DNA of 64,000 nt, taken from assembly GCF_000385335.1 (NCBI RefSeq), contig NZ_ARWA01000001.1, forward strand, positions 1,442,001 to 1,506,000, read 5' to 3'. Position numbers and translations under genes: made by a program. The stretch's first letter is position 1. Each line of letters opens with the position of its first letter. Positions 53,470 through 62,493 of this stretch are shown here, piece by piece. Under the pieces are notes generated by a model, which worked only from the letters and a program-made list of their open reading frames with translations, did no database searches and was not told where the DNA came from. The stretch comes from Methyloferula stellata AR4 (lineage in GTDB: Bacteria > Pseudomonadota > Alphaproteobacteria > Rhizobiales > Beijerinckiaceae).

Positions 53470-54765
53470 ATGGATCGCATTCGCATCGTTGGTGGCAGGA
53501 CGCTCGAAGGCAGGATTCCCATCTCGGGCGCGAAAAACGCGGCGCTTCCATTGATGATCGCGTCCCTGCTGACGAGCGAAACGCTGACGCTCGAAAATAT
53601 GCCCAATCTCGCCGATGTGAGCATGTTGTTGCGGATTCTCGGCCATCATGGCGTCGATTACTCGGTCGATGGCCGTCGCCCGGGCGAAATGCCGCATGCG
53701 AGCCGCACCATTCATCTCTCGGCGCGGGCCATCGTCGATACGATGGCGCCCTACGAACTGGTTTCCAAGATGCGGGCGAGTTTCTGGGTGGTGGCGCCGC
53801 TGCTCGCGCGGATGGGCGAGGCGAAAGTCTCTTTGCCGGGCGGTTGCGCCATAGGCACAAGGCCGGTCGATCTTCTGATCATGGTGCTCGAGCGGCTCGG
53901 CGCGTCGGTCGAGATCGAAGCCGGCTATGTTCATGCGCGGGCGCAGAAGGGACTGCGCGGTGCCGAGATCCGTTTCCCTAAAGTGACGGTCGGCGGCACG
54001 CATACGGCTTTGATGGCGGCATCGCTGGCGCATGGCCATACGCGCATCGAAAATGCCGCCTGTGAGCCGGAGATCGTCGATCTTGCCGATTGCCTCAACA
54101 AGATGGGCGCCAAGATCAAGGGCGCCGGACAGACAGCGATCGAGATCGAAGGCGTCGGTAGCCTTTCGGGCGCGCGCCATGCGGTGCTGCCGGATCGCAT
54201 CGAAGCCGGCACCTATGCCATGGCCGTCGCCATGACCGGCGGCGACGTTCTGCTCGAAGGCGCAAGCCCGGCGCTTTTGCAAAGCGCGCTAGATGCCATC
54301 GAACAGGCCGGCGCCGGCGTGAGCGTCACCAATGAGGGGATCAGGGTCAGGCGCAATGGCGCGGGGCTGTCGCCCGTCGATGTGACGACCGCGCCATTCC
54401 CGGGATTTCCGACTGATCTTCAGGCCCAATTCATGGCACTCATGACGGTGGCCAAGGGCTGTTCGCGCATCACCGAGACGATTTTCGAAAATCGCTTCAT
54501 GCATGTTCAGGAATTGGCGCGCTTCGGCGCCAAGATCAGGCTCGAAGGCGATATCGCTTTCGTCGAAGGGGTCGAGAGCTTGCAAGGCGCACCGGTCATG
54601 GCGACCGATCTGCGTGCCTCCGTCTCTCTCGTCATCGCGGCGCTCGCGGCCGAAGGCGAGACAGTGGTGAACCGCGTCTATCATCTCGATCGCGGCTTCG
54701 AACATCTCGAAGAAAAGCTCAGCCGGTGCGGTGCGCTGGTCGAGCGCCTTTCGAATCCGGGTTGA
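53470..54765 (+). CDS. murA: UDP-N-acetylglucosamine 1-carboxyvinyltransferase MurA
   Basis: 431 residues. [15 protein letters not shown] near residue 20 and [14 protein letters not shown], with the catalytic Cys126, are diagnostic. [18 protein letters not shown] and [17 protein letters not shown] complete the two-domain fold. MurA adds enolpyruvate to UDP-GlcNAc, the first committed step of peptidoglycan synthesis, in the cytoplasm. It is the fosfomycin target. The DUF2948 gene follows after a palindromic repeat. Confidence 0.96.
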   Translation: MDRIRIVGGRTLEGRIPISGAKNAALPLMIASLLTSETLTLENMPNLADVSMLLRILGHHGVDYSVDGRRPGEMPHASRTIHLSARAIVDTMAPYELVSKMRASFWVVAPLLARMGEAKVSLPGGCAIGTRPVDLLIMVLERLGASVEIEAGYVHARAQKGLRGAEIRFPKVTVGGTHTALMAASLAHGHTRIENAACEPEIVDLADCLNKMGAKIKGAGQTAIEIEGVGSLSGARHAVLPDRIEAGTYAMAVAMTGGDVLLEGASPALLQSALDAIEQAGAGVSVTNEGIRVRRNGAGLSPVDVTTAPFPGFPTDLQAQFMALMTVAKGCSRITETIFENRFMHVQELARFGAKIRLEGDIAFVEGVESLQGAPVMATDLRASVSLVIAALAAEGETVVNRVYHLDRGFEHLEEKLSRCGALVERLSNPG

Positions 54766-54775
54766 AGATTTGAAG

Positions 54776-54904
54776 TCCTCGTGCTTCGAGACGCAAGCTC
54801 CTCAGCATGAGGGCCTTTAAATGCTAGAATAGCCCTCACCCTGAGGTGCGAGAATTCCAAGTCGCACTTATGCGACTTGGAATGCGAGCCTCGAAGGGCG
54901 ACGG
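54776..54904. repeat. Intergenic palindromic repeat, family B with nested palindrome
   Basis: Copy one TCCTCGTGCTTCGAGACGCA starts at 54776; the inverted copy begins AGCCCTCACCCTGAGGTGCG at 54830. A second palindrome, TTCCAAGTCGCA-CTTA-TGCGACTTGGAA around 54854-54881, is embedded in the tip of the second copy. Located in the murA to DUF2948 gap. Confidence 0.82.
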
Positions 54905-54933
54905 CAACTGAAAATTTGTTTCAAGGATTCTTA

Positions 54934-55377
54934 ATGTCCGATCTTTTGCGTCTTGTTGCGCTCGATAGCGAAGATCTGGCGGTTCTCTCCGCCAATCTTC
55001 AGGACGCTTTGGTCAAGATTGGCGACATGGCCTATTTTCCGACAACCAAGCGCTTCGTCATCGTCGCGGCGCGTTTCGACTGGCTGCGCGCGGCGAACCA
55101 GGGCGCGATGGAACGTTGCCGCGCCGGTCTTCATTTCGAGCGGGTGCTCAAAGTCTCCCGCATGGGTTTCGATCAGCACAATGCCGATCTCATTTTGAAT
55201 CTTCTGAGTGTCACCTTCAACGAAACCGACGCGCCCGCAGGAGAGGTGACCCTCACCTTTTCGGGCGGCGCCGCCATCCGCCTCGACGTCGAATGTCTGG
55301 AAGCGCAGATGCGCGACATAGGTCCGCGCTGGAAGGCCAAAGGCCAGCCGGGCCATCAGTTCGACGACATCGGGTGA
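54934..55377 (+). CDS. DUF2948 family protein
   Basis: 147 residues from ATG 54934. LLRLVALDSEDLAVLSANLQDALVKIGDMAYFPTTKRFVIVAARFDW is the DUF2948 start, with LNLLSVTFNETDAPAGEVTLTFSGGAAIRLDVECLEAQMRDIGPRW after. In alphaproteobacteria this gene usually lies just after murA and before hisD; here hisD is absent and a K+/H+ antiporter follows. Function unknown. A family D palindrome begins two bases after its stop. Confidence 0.85.
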   Translation: MSDLLRLVALDSEDLAVLSANLQDALVKIGDMAYFPTTKRFVIVAARFDWLRAANQGAMERCRAGLHFERVLKVSRMGFDQHNADLILNLLSVTFNETDAPAGEVTLTFSGGAAIRLDVECLEAQMRDIGPRWKAKGQPGHQFDDIG

Positions 55378-55378
55378 A

Positions 55379-55423
55379 GCATCGGACCCAAAAGTGGGAA
55401 CCGGTTTTGGGATAAATCCGATG
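55379..55423. repeat. Palindromic repeat family D (after DUF2948)
   Basis: GCATCGGACCCAAAAGTGGG pairs with TTTTGGGATAAATCCGATGC-type right arm. It begins two bases after the DUF2948 stop codon. Confidence 0.75.
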
Positions 55424-55451
55424 CTCAGATCAATGGGATAAGTCTCAGAAT

Positions 55452-56699
55452 ATGCCGCATGAGACCCCGCTTATTGCCACGATCGTCGCAGGCATCGGGC
55501 TCGCCTTCGTCTTCGGCACGATCGCCAATCGGCTGCGCATGCCGCCGCTTGTCGGCTATCTTGCGGCAGGCATTTTCATCGGTCCGCACACGCCGGGTTT
55601 CGTCGCGGATCAGAGCCTCGCGACCGAACTCGCCGAACTTGGCGTCATCCTGCTCATGTTCGGCGTGGGACTGCATTTCTCGCTCAAAGATCTTCTCTCC
55701 GTGCGCGCGATCGCCGTGCCCGGTGCGATCATCCAGATCGCCGTTGCAACCGCCATGGGCGCGGCGCTCGCCTGGTGGATGAAATGGCCGATCGGCGCCG
55801 CGCTTGTCTTCGGCCTGGCCCTCTCGGTGGCAAGTACGGTCGTGCTGCTGCGCGCGATGCAGGAGCGCCACCTCATGCAGACCGAGCGCGGGCGCATCGC
55901 GGTCGGCTGGCTGATCGTCGAAGATCTCGCCATGGTGCTGACGCTCGTGCTGCTGCCGGCGCTGGCAAGCCTGCTCGGCACCAGCGATGCCGCTTCGCAG
56001 GATCCTCTCGCCTTGCGGTTTGGCCTCAACATCTGGGGCGTGCTCGGGCTGACACTCGTGAAGCTCCTGGTCTTCGTCGCCTTCATGCTGATTGTCGGGC
56101 GGCGTGTCATTCCATGGGTCCTGCAATATGTCGCCGATATGGGCTCGTCCGAGCTATTCCGGCTCGCGGTGCTCGCCATTGCTTTATGCGTCGCCTTCGG
56201 CGCGGCGCAGCTTTTCGGCGTATCGCTCGCGCTTGGCGCTTTTTTCGCCGGGATGATTTTAAGCGAATCCGAATTGAGCCACCGCGCCGCCGAAGAAACC
56301 CTGCCGTTGCGCGATGCTTTCGCGGTTCTGTTCTTCGTCTCTGTCGGGATGCTCTTCGAGCCGGCGATCCTCTTGCAGGAGCCTCTGCCGATCCTCGGCA
56401 CTTTGGCGATCATCGTGCTCGGCAAGGCGGCGATCGCTTTTCTGATCGTCCTTGCCTTCGGCTATCCGCTGCGCACGGCGCTGACGATTTCGGCGAGCTT
56501 GGCGCAGATCGGCGAGTTCTCTTTCATCCTTGCCGAACTTGGCATCGGGCTCCATCTGCTGCCGGAGCACGGACGCGATCTCATTCTCGCGGGCGCGATC
56601 CTGTCGATCCTTTTAAACCCGCTGGCCTTCGCTGTGGTGGATTGGTTGTGGCGGGGTGATGTTGAGCCGCTCAAAGGCGAAGGCGCAAACGAGGCGTAA
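55452..56699 (+). CDS. YbaL-like cation:proton antiporter lacking the RCK domain
   Basis: 415 residues. HETPLIATIVAGIGLAFVFGTIANRLRMPPLVGYLAAGIFIGPHTPGFVAD closely matches the start of E. coli YbaL (CPA2 family), as does the region ELGVILLMFGVGLHFSLKDLL. YbaL is about 560 residues and ends in a TrkA-N (RCK) nucleotide-binding domain; here the chain ends after the last membrane helix (ILSILLNPLAFAVVDWLW), so the regulatory domain is missing. Inner membrane, probable K+/H+ exchange. Confidence 0.85.
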   Translation: MPHETPLIATIVAGIGLAFVFGTIANRLRMPPLVGYLAAGIFIGPHTPGFVADQSLATELAELGVILLMFGVGLHFSLKDLLSVRAIAVPGAIIQIAVATAMGAALAWWMKWPIGAALVFGLALSVASTVVLLRAMQERHLMQTERGRIAVGWLIVEDLAMVLTLVLLPALASLLGTSDAASQDPLALRFGLNIWGVLGLTLVKLLVFVAFMLIVGRRVIPWVLQYVADMGSSELFRLAVLAIALCVAFGAAQLFGVSLALGAFFAGMILSESELSHRAAEETLPLRDAFAVLFFVSVGMLFEPAILLQEPLPILGTLAIIVLGKAAIAFLIVLAFGYPLRTALTISASLAQIGEFSFILAELGIGLHLLPEHGRDLILAGAILSILLNPLAFAVVDWLWRGDVEPLKGEGANEA

Positions 56700-56842
56700 T
56701 GCCGAGGATATGGGCGATTTCGGCGACCTCTGGCCGTCCCTATGCCTCCGCGTCATATATCTGCTATGTAACCGCCAAATTCACTTGACGTGCGCGAATC
56801 GCTTCGCATGTCGCTCCGCAACGCTCAGGAATAGACATCCCT

Positions 56843-58660
56843 ATGTTCGAAGCCCTTTATCAGACCTTTGAAGACTCAGCCGACTCCTCGCAGAGCGCCG
56901 AGCGCGTCGCAGCGTTGCGCTCCACGTTTCGCAAATATCAGATCGATGGATATTTGATCCCCCGCGCGGACCGCCATCAGAATGAATATGTCGCGCCCGC
57001 CGACGAACGGCTCGCATGGCTTTCGGGCTTCACTGGGTCCGCCGGGCTTGCGATCGTCTTGAGGCGGCAAGCCGTGCTCTTTATCGATGGACGCTACACG
57101 CTCGCGGTGCAGTCGCAGATCGATCCGGAGGTTTTCGAACCCGTTGCGCTCGCGCAAATCTCACCCGACCGCTGGCTTGAGACGAAACTGCGCAAGGGTT
57201 CGCGCATCGGCTACGATCCATGGCTGCACACGCCCGGCCAGATCGCGCGTTATGCCGTCGCGGCCGCGAAAGCCGGCGCCGAGCTCGTCGCGGTCGAACC
57301 CAATCTCATCGATCTGATCTGGACCGACCGGCCGAAGGCGCCGCAAGGCGAGATCACAGTGCATCCGCCGCGTTACGCAGGCGAAGCCTCGGCGAAGAAG
57401 CTCGCGCGCATCGTCGCGACGCTCGGCAGCAAGGATGCGCTGGTCGTCAGCGATCCGCATGCGGTTGCCTGGGCTTTCAACATTCGCGGCCAGGATGTGT
57501 CGCATACGCCTTTGCCCTTGTCCTTTGCGATCATCACCCGCACGGGCAAGCCGAAACTCTATGTCGATTTCGAGAAGCTCGACGATAGCGTCAGGGCGAA
57601 ACTCAAGCCGCTTGCGGCGCTGGCCGAACCGAAAGACCTGAAGGCCGATCTGCAGGATCTTGCCAAGAAGGGCAAGAGCGTGCTCTTCGACGCGGGCACC
57701 GCGCCCGCCAAATTGATTCAGATTTTTGAGAAGGCGGGCGGCCACGCGGACGTGGGCACCGATCCCATCGCCTTAATGAAAGCGAAGAAGAACGCGACCG
57801 AGCTCGAAGGCATGCGCCAGGCGCATATACGCGACGCTGCCGCGATGGTCTCCTTCCTCCATTGGTTCGAAGGCGAGGCTGCCGAAGGCGAACTGACTGA
57901 GATCGAAGCGGCGCAGGCGTTGGAGACCTTCCGGCGCGATACGAAGAAACTGAAGGATGTCTCCTTCCCGTCGATCTCAGCCTCCGGGCCGCATTCGGCG
58001 ATCCCGCATTATCGGGTGACGGAAAAAACCAACCGCAAGATCAAGCGCGGCATTTTTCTCATCGATTCCGGTGCGCAATATCAAGACGGCACGACCGATA
58101 TCACCCGCACTGTCGCGGTCGGCGAACCCAATGCTTCTATGCGCGACCGTTTCACCCGCGTGCTGAAGGGCCATATCGCCATTGCGCGCGCGGTGTTCCC
58201 GAAGGGCACGTCGGGCGCGCAGATCGATGCGCTGGCGCGGCTCGCGCTCTGGCAGGCCGGACTCGATTTCGATCATGGCACGGGCCATGGCGTCGGCTCT
58301 TATCTCTCTGTGCATGAGGGGCCGCAGCGCATCGCCAAGGTCGGCATGCAGCCGCTCGAACCGGGCATGATCCTGTCGAACGAGCCCGGCTATTACAACG
58401 CCGGCCATTGGGGTATTCGCATCGAAAATCTGGTGATCGTCGAGCCGCGGGAGATCGCGGGTGCCGAACGCGAGAGCTATGGTTTCGAGACGATTACTTT
58501 GGTGCCGATCGATCGCAATCTGATCGAGCCGAAGCTTCTCAATGCGGAAGAGCTCGATTGGATCAACGCCTATCATGCGCGGGTGCGCAAGATCGTCTCG
58601 CCGCTGGTCGAGCCTGCCGCGCGCAAATGGCTGAAGGCGGCGACGCAGCCGATCGAATAG
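56843..58660 (+). CDS. Aminopeptidase P family metallopeptidase (M24)
   Basis: 605 residues, a large aminopeptidase P with two N-terminal creatinase-like domains and a C-terminal M24 fold. Metal ligands are visible in IDSGAQYQDGTTDITRTVAVG (two Asp), DHGTGHGVGSYLSVHEGP (His), GMILSNEPGYY (Glu) and YGFETITLVPID (Glu). It removes residues N-terminal to proline from peptides, in the cytoplasm. Single gene; a family A repeat follows. Confidence 0.92.
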   Translation: MFEALYQTFEDSADSSQSAERVAALRSTFRKYQIDGYLIPRADRHQNEYVAPADERLAWLSGFTGSAGLAIVLRRQAVLFIDGRYTLAVQSQIDPEVFEPVALAQISPDRWLETKLRKGSRIGYDPWLHTPGQIARYAVAAAKAGAELVAVEPNLIDLIWTDRPKAPQGEITVHPPRYAGEASAKKLARIVATLGSKDALVVSDPHAVAWAFNIRGQDVSHTPLPLSFAIITRTGKPKLYVDFEKLDDSVRAKLKPLAALAEPKDLKADLQDLAKKGKSVLFDAGTAPAKLIQIFEKAGGHADVGTDPIALMKAKKNATELEGMRQAHIRDAAAMVSFLHWFEGEAAEGELTEIEAAQALETFRRDTKKLKDVSFPSISASGPHSAIPHYRVTEKTNRKIKRGIFLIDSGAQYQDGTTDITRTVAVGEPNASMRDRFTRVLKGHIAIARAVFPKGTSGAQIDALARLALWQAGLDFDHGTGHGVGSYLSVHEGPQRIAKVGMQPLEPGMILSNEPGYYNAGHWGIRIENLVIVEPREIAGAERESYGFETITLVPIDRNLIEPKLLNAEELDWINAYHARVRKIVSPLVEPAARKWLKAATQPIE

Positions 58661-58677
58661 CCGGCACAATCTATGCC

Positions 58678-58758
58678 GTCATTGCGAGGAGCGAAGCGAC
58701 GAAGCAATCCATGCTTGGAACGATTGCTTCTGGATTGCTTCGCTTCGCTCGCAATGAC
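58678..58758. repeat. Intergenic palindromic repeat, family A
   Basis: GTCATTGCGAGGAGCGAAGC at 58678 and the inverted arm ending GCTTCGCTCGCAATGAC at 58758, with a variable centre. Same design as 4403-4487. It lies between convergent genes. Confidence 0.8.
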
Positions 58759-58792
58759 GATCTTCCTAAAGCGCAGCCCTCTGGAAGAGTAT

Positions 58793-60019
58793 CTAGCTGT
58801 TTGCCATCGGCTCTTCGCCGAGCCGCGGCAGAAAATAGGCAAAGAGCCCAAGCGCCGGCAGGAAGGCGCAGACGCGATAGACGAAGGTGATGCTGGTTAT
58901 GTCGGCCAATTCGCCGAGTGCGGCGGCGCCCAATCCGCCCATCCCGAAGGCAAAGCCGAAAAAGAGGCCGGCGACCGTGCCGACCTTGCCCGGCAGAAGC
59001 TCCTGCGCATAGACGAGGATCGCGGCGAAGGCCGAGGACAGGATCAAGCCGATGACGACGCTGAGCACGCCGGTCGCGACAAGACCGGCATAAGGCAAGG
59101 CGAGCGTGAAAGGCAGGACGCCGAGGATCGACGCCCAGATGACATAGCGCCGTCCGATCCGGTCGCCGATCGGACCGCCGAGGAAGGTGCCAAGCGCCAT
59201 GGCGCCGAGAAAGAGGAACAGAAAGATCTGCGCCTCTTGCACCGACAGGCCGAACTTCTGAATCAGATAGAAGGTGTAATAACTGCTGATGCTCGCCGTA
59301 TAAAAGAATTTGGAAAAGACGAGCATGAGCAGGATCGAGATCGTCACGAAGACCTTGGTGCGCGAGAGACCAAGAGAAGGATGCGCCGCGGCGCGCGGCT
59401 TCGCCCGGGTGGCGGCGAGCATCCGGCCGTACCATTGGCCGATGCCAGTCAGCACGATCATCGCGAGAAGGGCGACGATCGAGAACCACGCCAGACTATG
59501 CTGGCCGTGCGGCACGACGATAAAGGCCGCGAGCAGCGGTCCCAGAGCGGCGCCGGCCGTGCCGCCGACCTGAAACAGCGATTGCGCCAATCCGTGCTGT
59601 CCGCCCGACGCCATCCGCGCCACGCGCGACGCCTCGGGATGGAACACCGACGAGCCGACGCCGATGAGCGCGGCCGCGAGAAGCAGCACGCCGAAGTTTG
59701 GTGCGACCGACAGCAAAAGCAGGCCGCCGAGCGAGAAGCCCATGCCGATCGCCAGCGAATAGGGTCTTGGATATTTATCCGTGTAAAGCCCGATGAAAGG
59801 CTGGAACAGAGAGGCGGTCAGTTGAAACGCCAGCGTGATAAGGCCGATCTGGCCGAAATCCAGCGCGAAGGACGTCTTCAAAACCGGATAGATCGCGGGC
59901 ACCAGCGATTGGATGATGTCGTTCAGCAAATGTGAAAACGAAATCGCCAGCAAAATAGCGAAAAGTGTCGTCTCTTCGGGACGGGCAAGCCCGGCCGGCG
60001 CGTCGAGTTTCGCGTCCAT
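58793..60019 (-). CDS. MFS transporter, fosmidomycin-resistance (Fsr)-like
   Basis: 408 residues from ATG 60019. Twelve hydrophobic segments. SHLLNDIIQSLVPAIYPVLKTSFALDFGQIGLITLAFQLTASLFQPFIGLYTDKYPRPYSLAIGMGF is the conserved Fsr N-terminal half, and GTFLGGPIGDRIGRRYVI is the second loop motif. Fsr proteins export fosmidomycin and other small molecules; the real substrate here is unknown. An upstream frame to 60163 is not used. Confidence 0.88.
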   Translation of the reverse strand: MDAKLDAPAGLARPEETTLFAILLAISFSHLLNDIIQSLVPAIYPVLKTSFALDFGQIGLITLAFQLTASLFQPFIGLYTDKYPRPYSLAIGMGFSLGGLLLLSVAPNFGVLLLAAALIGVGSSVFHPEASRVARMASGGQHGLAQSLFQVGGTAGAALGPLLAAFIVVPHGQHSLAWFSIVALLAMIVLTGIGQWYGRMLAATRAKPRAAAHPSLGLSRTKVFVTISILLMLVFSKFFYTASISSYYTFYLIQKFGLSVQEAQIFLFLFLGAMALGTFLGGPIGDRIGRRYVIWASILGVLPFTLALPYAGLVATGVLSVVIGLILSSAFAAILVYAQELLPGKVGTVAGLFFGFAFGMGGLGAAALGELADITSITFVYRVCAFLPALGLFAYFLPRLGEEPMANS

Positions 60020-60224
60020 GGTCCTACTGTAATCTGCTGTCTCGGGTTCGGAAGGCAGAAACCGGAGATGCTCTAAATGTCCCACGCGCCTGGGTGGGGC
60101 CCAGCCCGGCGCAAGAGACGATCTTGCCGCAAGATAAGGATCGCGCGGCTGATTGCGATTCAATTCGGCGCGAGCCCGGCTCTGCCGATTGGCCGATGCT
60201 CGCGAGAATGCAGCTGAAAACGCA

Positions 60225-60242
60225 ATAATATGTTGATATTAT
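60225..60242. promoter_or_regulatory. AT-rich inverted repeat downstream of irr
   Basis: ATAATAT-GTTG-ATATTAT is a perfect 7-bp inverted repeat in the gap between the Fsr-like gene (minus, start 60019) and the irr stop at 60285. It could be an operator for the Fsr-like gene or part of a transcript end. Confidence 0.3.
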
Positions 60243-60284
60243 GTATCTATCCGGGCCGGGCCGACAGCGTGGCCCGGCGCCGCG

Positions 60285-60752
60285 TTACGATGTCTGGGAC
60301 ACTCTTTTCAGATGGACGACGACATCGACCTTGTCGATCGCATAGCCGTCCGGCGGCGTCGGAAGGTGGCTGAAGCAAACCTCCTCCGGCTGAATATCTA
60401 TCAGCCGGTCCTCGGCCTCGATGTAGAAATGGTGATGATCGCCGGGATCGGTGTCGAAATAGGTCCGCTCGCCATTGACGCTCACGCGACGGACGAGGCC
60501 GCCTTCGACGAACTGATTGAGCGTATTGTAGACGGTCGCGAGGGAGAGCGGCACGCCCCGGCTCAACGCTTCTCTGTGCAGGTCGTCGGCGGTGACGCGG
60601 CGATGGTCGCTTTCGAAAAGCAGGGCGCCGAGCACTTGGCGCTGCCGCGTCGCGCGAAGGCCGGCCGATTTCAGGATGCCCTCGATTCGCGCCGTGCAGA
60701 AGGCCTTCTGACGATCGGCGAACAAGGGCAAATGGGCAGGGTTGAAAAGCAT
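60285..60752 (-). CDS. irr: Iron response regulator Irr (Fur family)
   Basis: 155 residues from ATG 60752, preceded by GAGGA at a suitable distance. Fur-family DNA-binding core GLRATRQRQVLGALLFESDHRRVTADDLHREAL with SLATVYNTLNQFVEGGLVRRVSVNGERTYFDTDPGDHHHFYIEAEDRLIDI; the HHH(F/Y) segment and D of FDTDP distinguish Irr from Fur. No N-terminal Cys-Pro haem motif is seen, so this is the non-haem-motif type. It represses or activates iron genes through ICE boxes when haem/iron is low. Confidence 0.9.
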   Translation of the reverse strand: MLFNPAHLPLFADRQKAFCTARIEGILKSAGLRATRQRQVLGALLFESDHRRVTADDLHREALSRGVPLSLATVYNTLNQFVEGGLVRRVSVNGERTYFDTDPGDHHHFYIEAEDRLIDIQPEEVCFSHLPTPPDGYAIDKVDVVVHLKRVSQTS

Positions 60753-61153
60753 TTGTCTGTCCTCGTAGCGGGACTCAACAATCATGACGTCAAACCCGCG
60801 CCGAAACTGGCTCATCCTGGCGTGGTACTCAGCGGCGGCGTGGCCACTGCCATGGAGCCTAGCGCCAAGCCTGCCGTCTAATCCGGCAGGCGTGGCGCCA
60901 TAAATCTTCGACCTTTTGAGCGGATCCTCGTGAATGACTGCGGTCGGTACCGAAACTCTAGTTGCGATTAAGTCGCAATTGCAGATTGGTTCAACCGATA
61001 GCCGAGGTCAACTTCAAACGCGGCCGATTCGTGCTGAAAGGGTGGTCATATTGTCCCAGCCTGGACCGCCGCCGCCCGGACGGCGAGGTCGACGTGCCAT
61101 GGCGGAGACTGGACGGATGAACCGGGCCATGGCTGAGGCCGGCGCTCGGCGGC
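60753..61153. promoter_or_regulatory. Region between irr and fur, with a long hairpin at 60862-60898
   Basis: About 400 bp without a supported gene. GCGCCAAGCCTGCCG at 60862-60876 pairs with CGGCAGGCGTGGCGC at 60884-60898, a two-segment stem with an internal AA/GT mismatch, in the interval between fur (ending 61154) and irr. It could terminate the fur transcript or form part of the irr leader. No T run and no ICE box are obvious. Confidence 0.4.
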
Positions 61154-61615
61154 TCAGGCTTTTCCGGCCGGCTTGGCAGCCTTGGACTTCCGGCGGGGCT
61201 CGAGCGGGGTGACATAGATCTCGAGGCGATGGCTGACGATTTTATAGCCGTGCCGGCGCGCGATCTTTTCCTGCAATTTCTCGATTTCTTCCGACTGGAA
61301 TTCGATGACGTCGCCGGTCTCGATGTCGATCAGATGATCGTGATGCTTCGTGTCCGCGGGCTCGTAGCGGGCCCGCCCATCCGAGAACGTGTGGCGCTCG
61401 AGCGCGCCCTTTTCTTCAAGCAGGCTCAGCGTCCGATAGACGGTCGCAATCGAGATGCCTGGTTCGACAAGGGCCACGCGGCGATGAAGCTCGATCGCAT
61501 CGGGATGGTCCGTCGATTCGCCGAGCACCTGCATAATGATCCGGCGCGGCCGCGTCAGGCGAAGCCCGTTCGTCTGATAAAGCTCCTTAACGTCATCGGC
61601 CAGCTTCAATTCCAT
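61154..61615 (-). CDS. Fur family regulator (Fur/Mur type)
   Basis: 153 residues from ATG 61615. GLRLTRPRRIIMQVLGESTDHPDAIELHRRVALVEPGISIATVYRTLSLLEEKGALERHTFSDGRARYEP and HHDHLIDIETGDVIEFQSEEIEKLQEKIARRHGYKIVSHRLEIY are the Fur/Mur signatures, with HHDHL metal ligands. In rhizobia the orthologue often responds to manganese (Mur). Upstream in-frame ATGs at 61672 and 61702 are possible. It is followed on the same strand, after about 400 bp, by irr. Confidence 0.88.
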   Translation of the reverse strand: MELKLADDVKELYQTNGLRLTRPRRIIMQVLGESTDHPDAIELHRRVALVEPGISIATVYRTLSLLEEKGALERHTFSDGRARYEPADTKHHDHLIDIETGDVIEFQSEEIEKLQEKIARRHGYKIVSHRLEIYVTPLEPRRKSKAAKPAGKA

Positions 61616-61857
61616 AGCCCTGTCGTCGTGAATCCCGGGAATAGCGCGTTCAGTTTCATCATCTGACTGCATTGTGGCAAGCGTGATGAAAGTCGAGCGC
61701 ATAAGCACAGCGCGGACGCCGCTTCGCCGTCTAGCGTTATGATCCGCTCATATTGGAATTGGGTCTTGTATTGGAATTGTTCTTGGCCGCTCCGCGGGCG
61801 GAGCTGGACGATCGCCGTCAGCCGGAGCCTATTGCCGCAATAAATACGTTTTTATCA

Positions 61858-61934
61858 TGGTACCGCCACCCCGGCTCGAACGGGGGACCTCTAGATCCAC
61901 AATCTAGCGCTCTAACCAACTGAGCTATGGCGGC
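61858..61934 (-). tRNA. tRNA-His (GTG)
   Basis: Minus strand. Acceptor GCCGCCA/TGGCGGT with G1-U72 wobble, discriminator A73, CCA encoded (61860-61858). The base before G1 is T, so no G-1 is encoded. Anticodon loop TTGTGGA between CTAGA and TCTAG gives GTG. D and T arms (CCCCG TTCGAGC CGGGG) are regular. The missing G-1 and A73 match the unusual tRNA-His of alphaproteobacteria. Confidence 0.95.
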
Positions 61935-62045
61935 AGGCGTGATTTGAGCGGGACCCTAAGTGCATCGTTTCGCGATTGCAAGGGTTTGCCGCGCCGCACG
62001 GCCGCTGGCCGATGGGTGACGAGAGTTTATAAAAGCCCCGGCGAT

Positions 62046-62435
62046 TTAGCGATCGAGCGCGGTGGTGAAAGGAGTGGTCGTGTCGGTTGCGATCTTCTGT
62101 GCGAGGCGCATGAAATCCTTGGCCTGGGCGGTGGCGGATTCGAAATGCGCTTGCAGATGGCGGGTTTGCAAAGCCATGACTTCGGAGAGGCTCTGAGTCG
62201 TCATCATGGCTTGCAGAAGGTCGAAAGCGGACAGAGTCTCGTTGCGGAGAATTTCGACGGCTTTTGCGTTGAGTTCGCCTACACCCTGCGAGGCTGCGGT
62301 GAAACTCGCGTCGAGCGCGGAGGTGACGCCTTCGGCGCCGGTTTTGAAGCCTTCATAAGTCGTGCGCGTTTGGTCCAGTCCGGTTTCCACGGCCTGGCGA
62401 AGCGTTTCGTGGATGTCGAAAGGGCTGCGTGGCAT
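62046..62435 (-). CDS. Phasin family protein
   Basis: 129 residues from ATG 62435. Phasin_2 core: FDIHETLRQAVETGLDQTRTTYEGFKTGAEGVTSALDASFTAASQGVGELNAKAVEILRNETLSAFDLLQAMMTTQSLSEVMALQTRHLQAHFESATAQAKDFMRLAQKIA. All-helical, no signal. Phasins coat polyhydroxyalkanoate granules. Two PhaR-type sites lie upstream. The frame extends to 62525 but the MPRSPFDI start fits the family. Confidence 0.9.
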   Translation of the reverse strand: MPRSPFDIHETLRQAVETGLDQTRTTYEGFKTGAEGVTSALDASFTAASQGVGELNAKAVEILRNETLSAFDLLQAMMTTQSLSEVMALQTRHLQAHFESATAQAKDFMRLAQKIATDTTTPFTTALDR

Positions 62436-62493
62436 CGTGAGCACCCTGTTTTTCCTCGGTTCAGAACAAGCAAAAACATAGCTTATTTTATGT

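Noticed and set aside
58673-59935. Long plus-strand open frame across the Fsr-like gene
   Set aside because: Composition is charged and repetitive as expected of an antisense shadow; the minus strand has twelve membrane helices.
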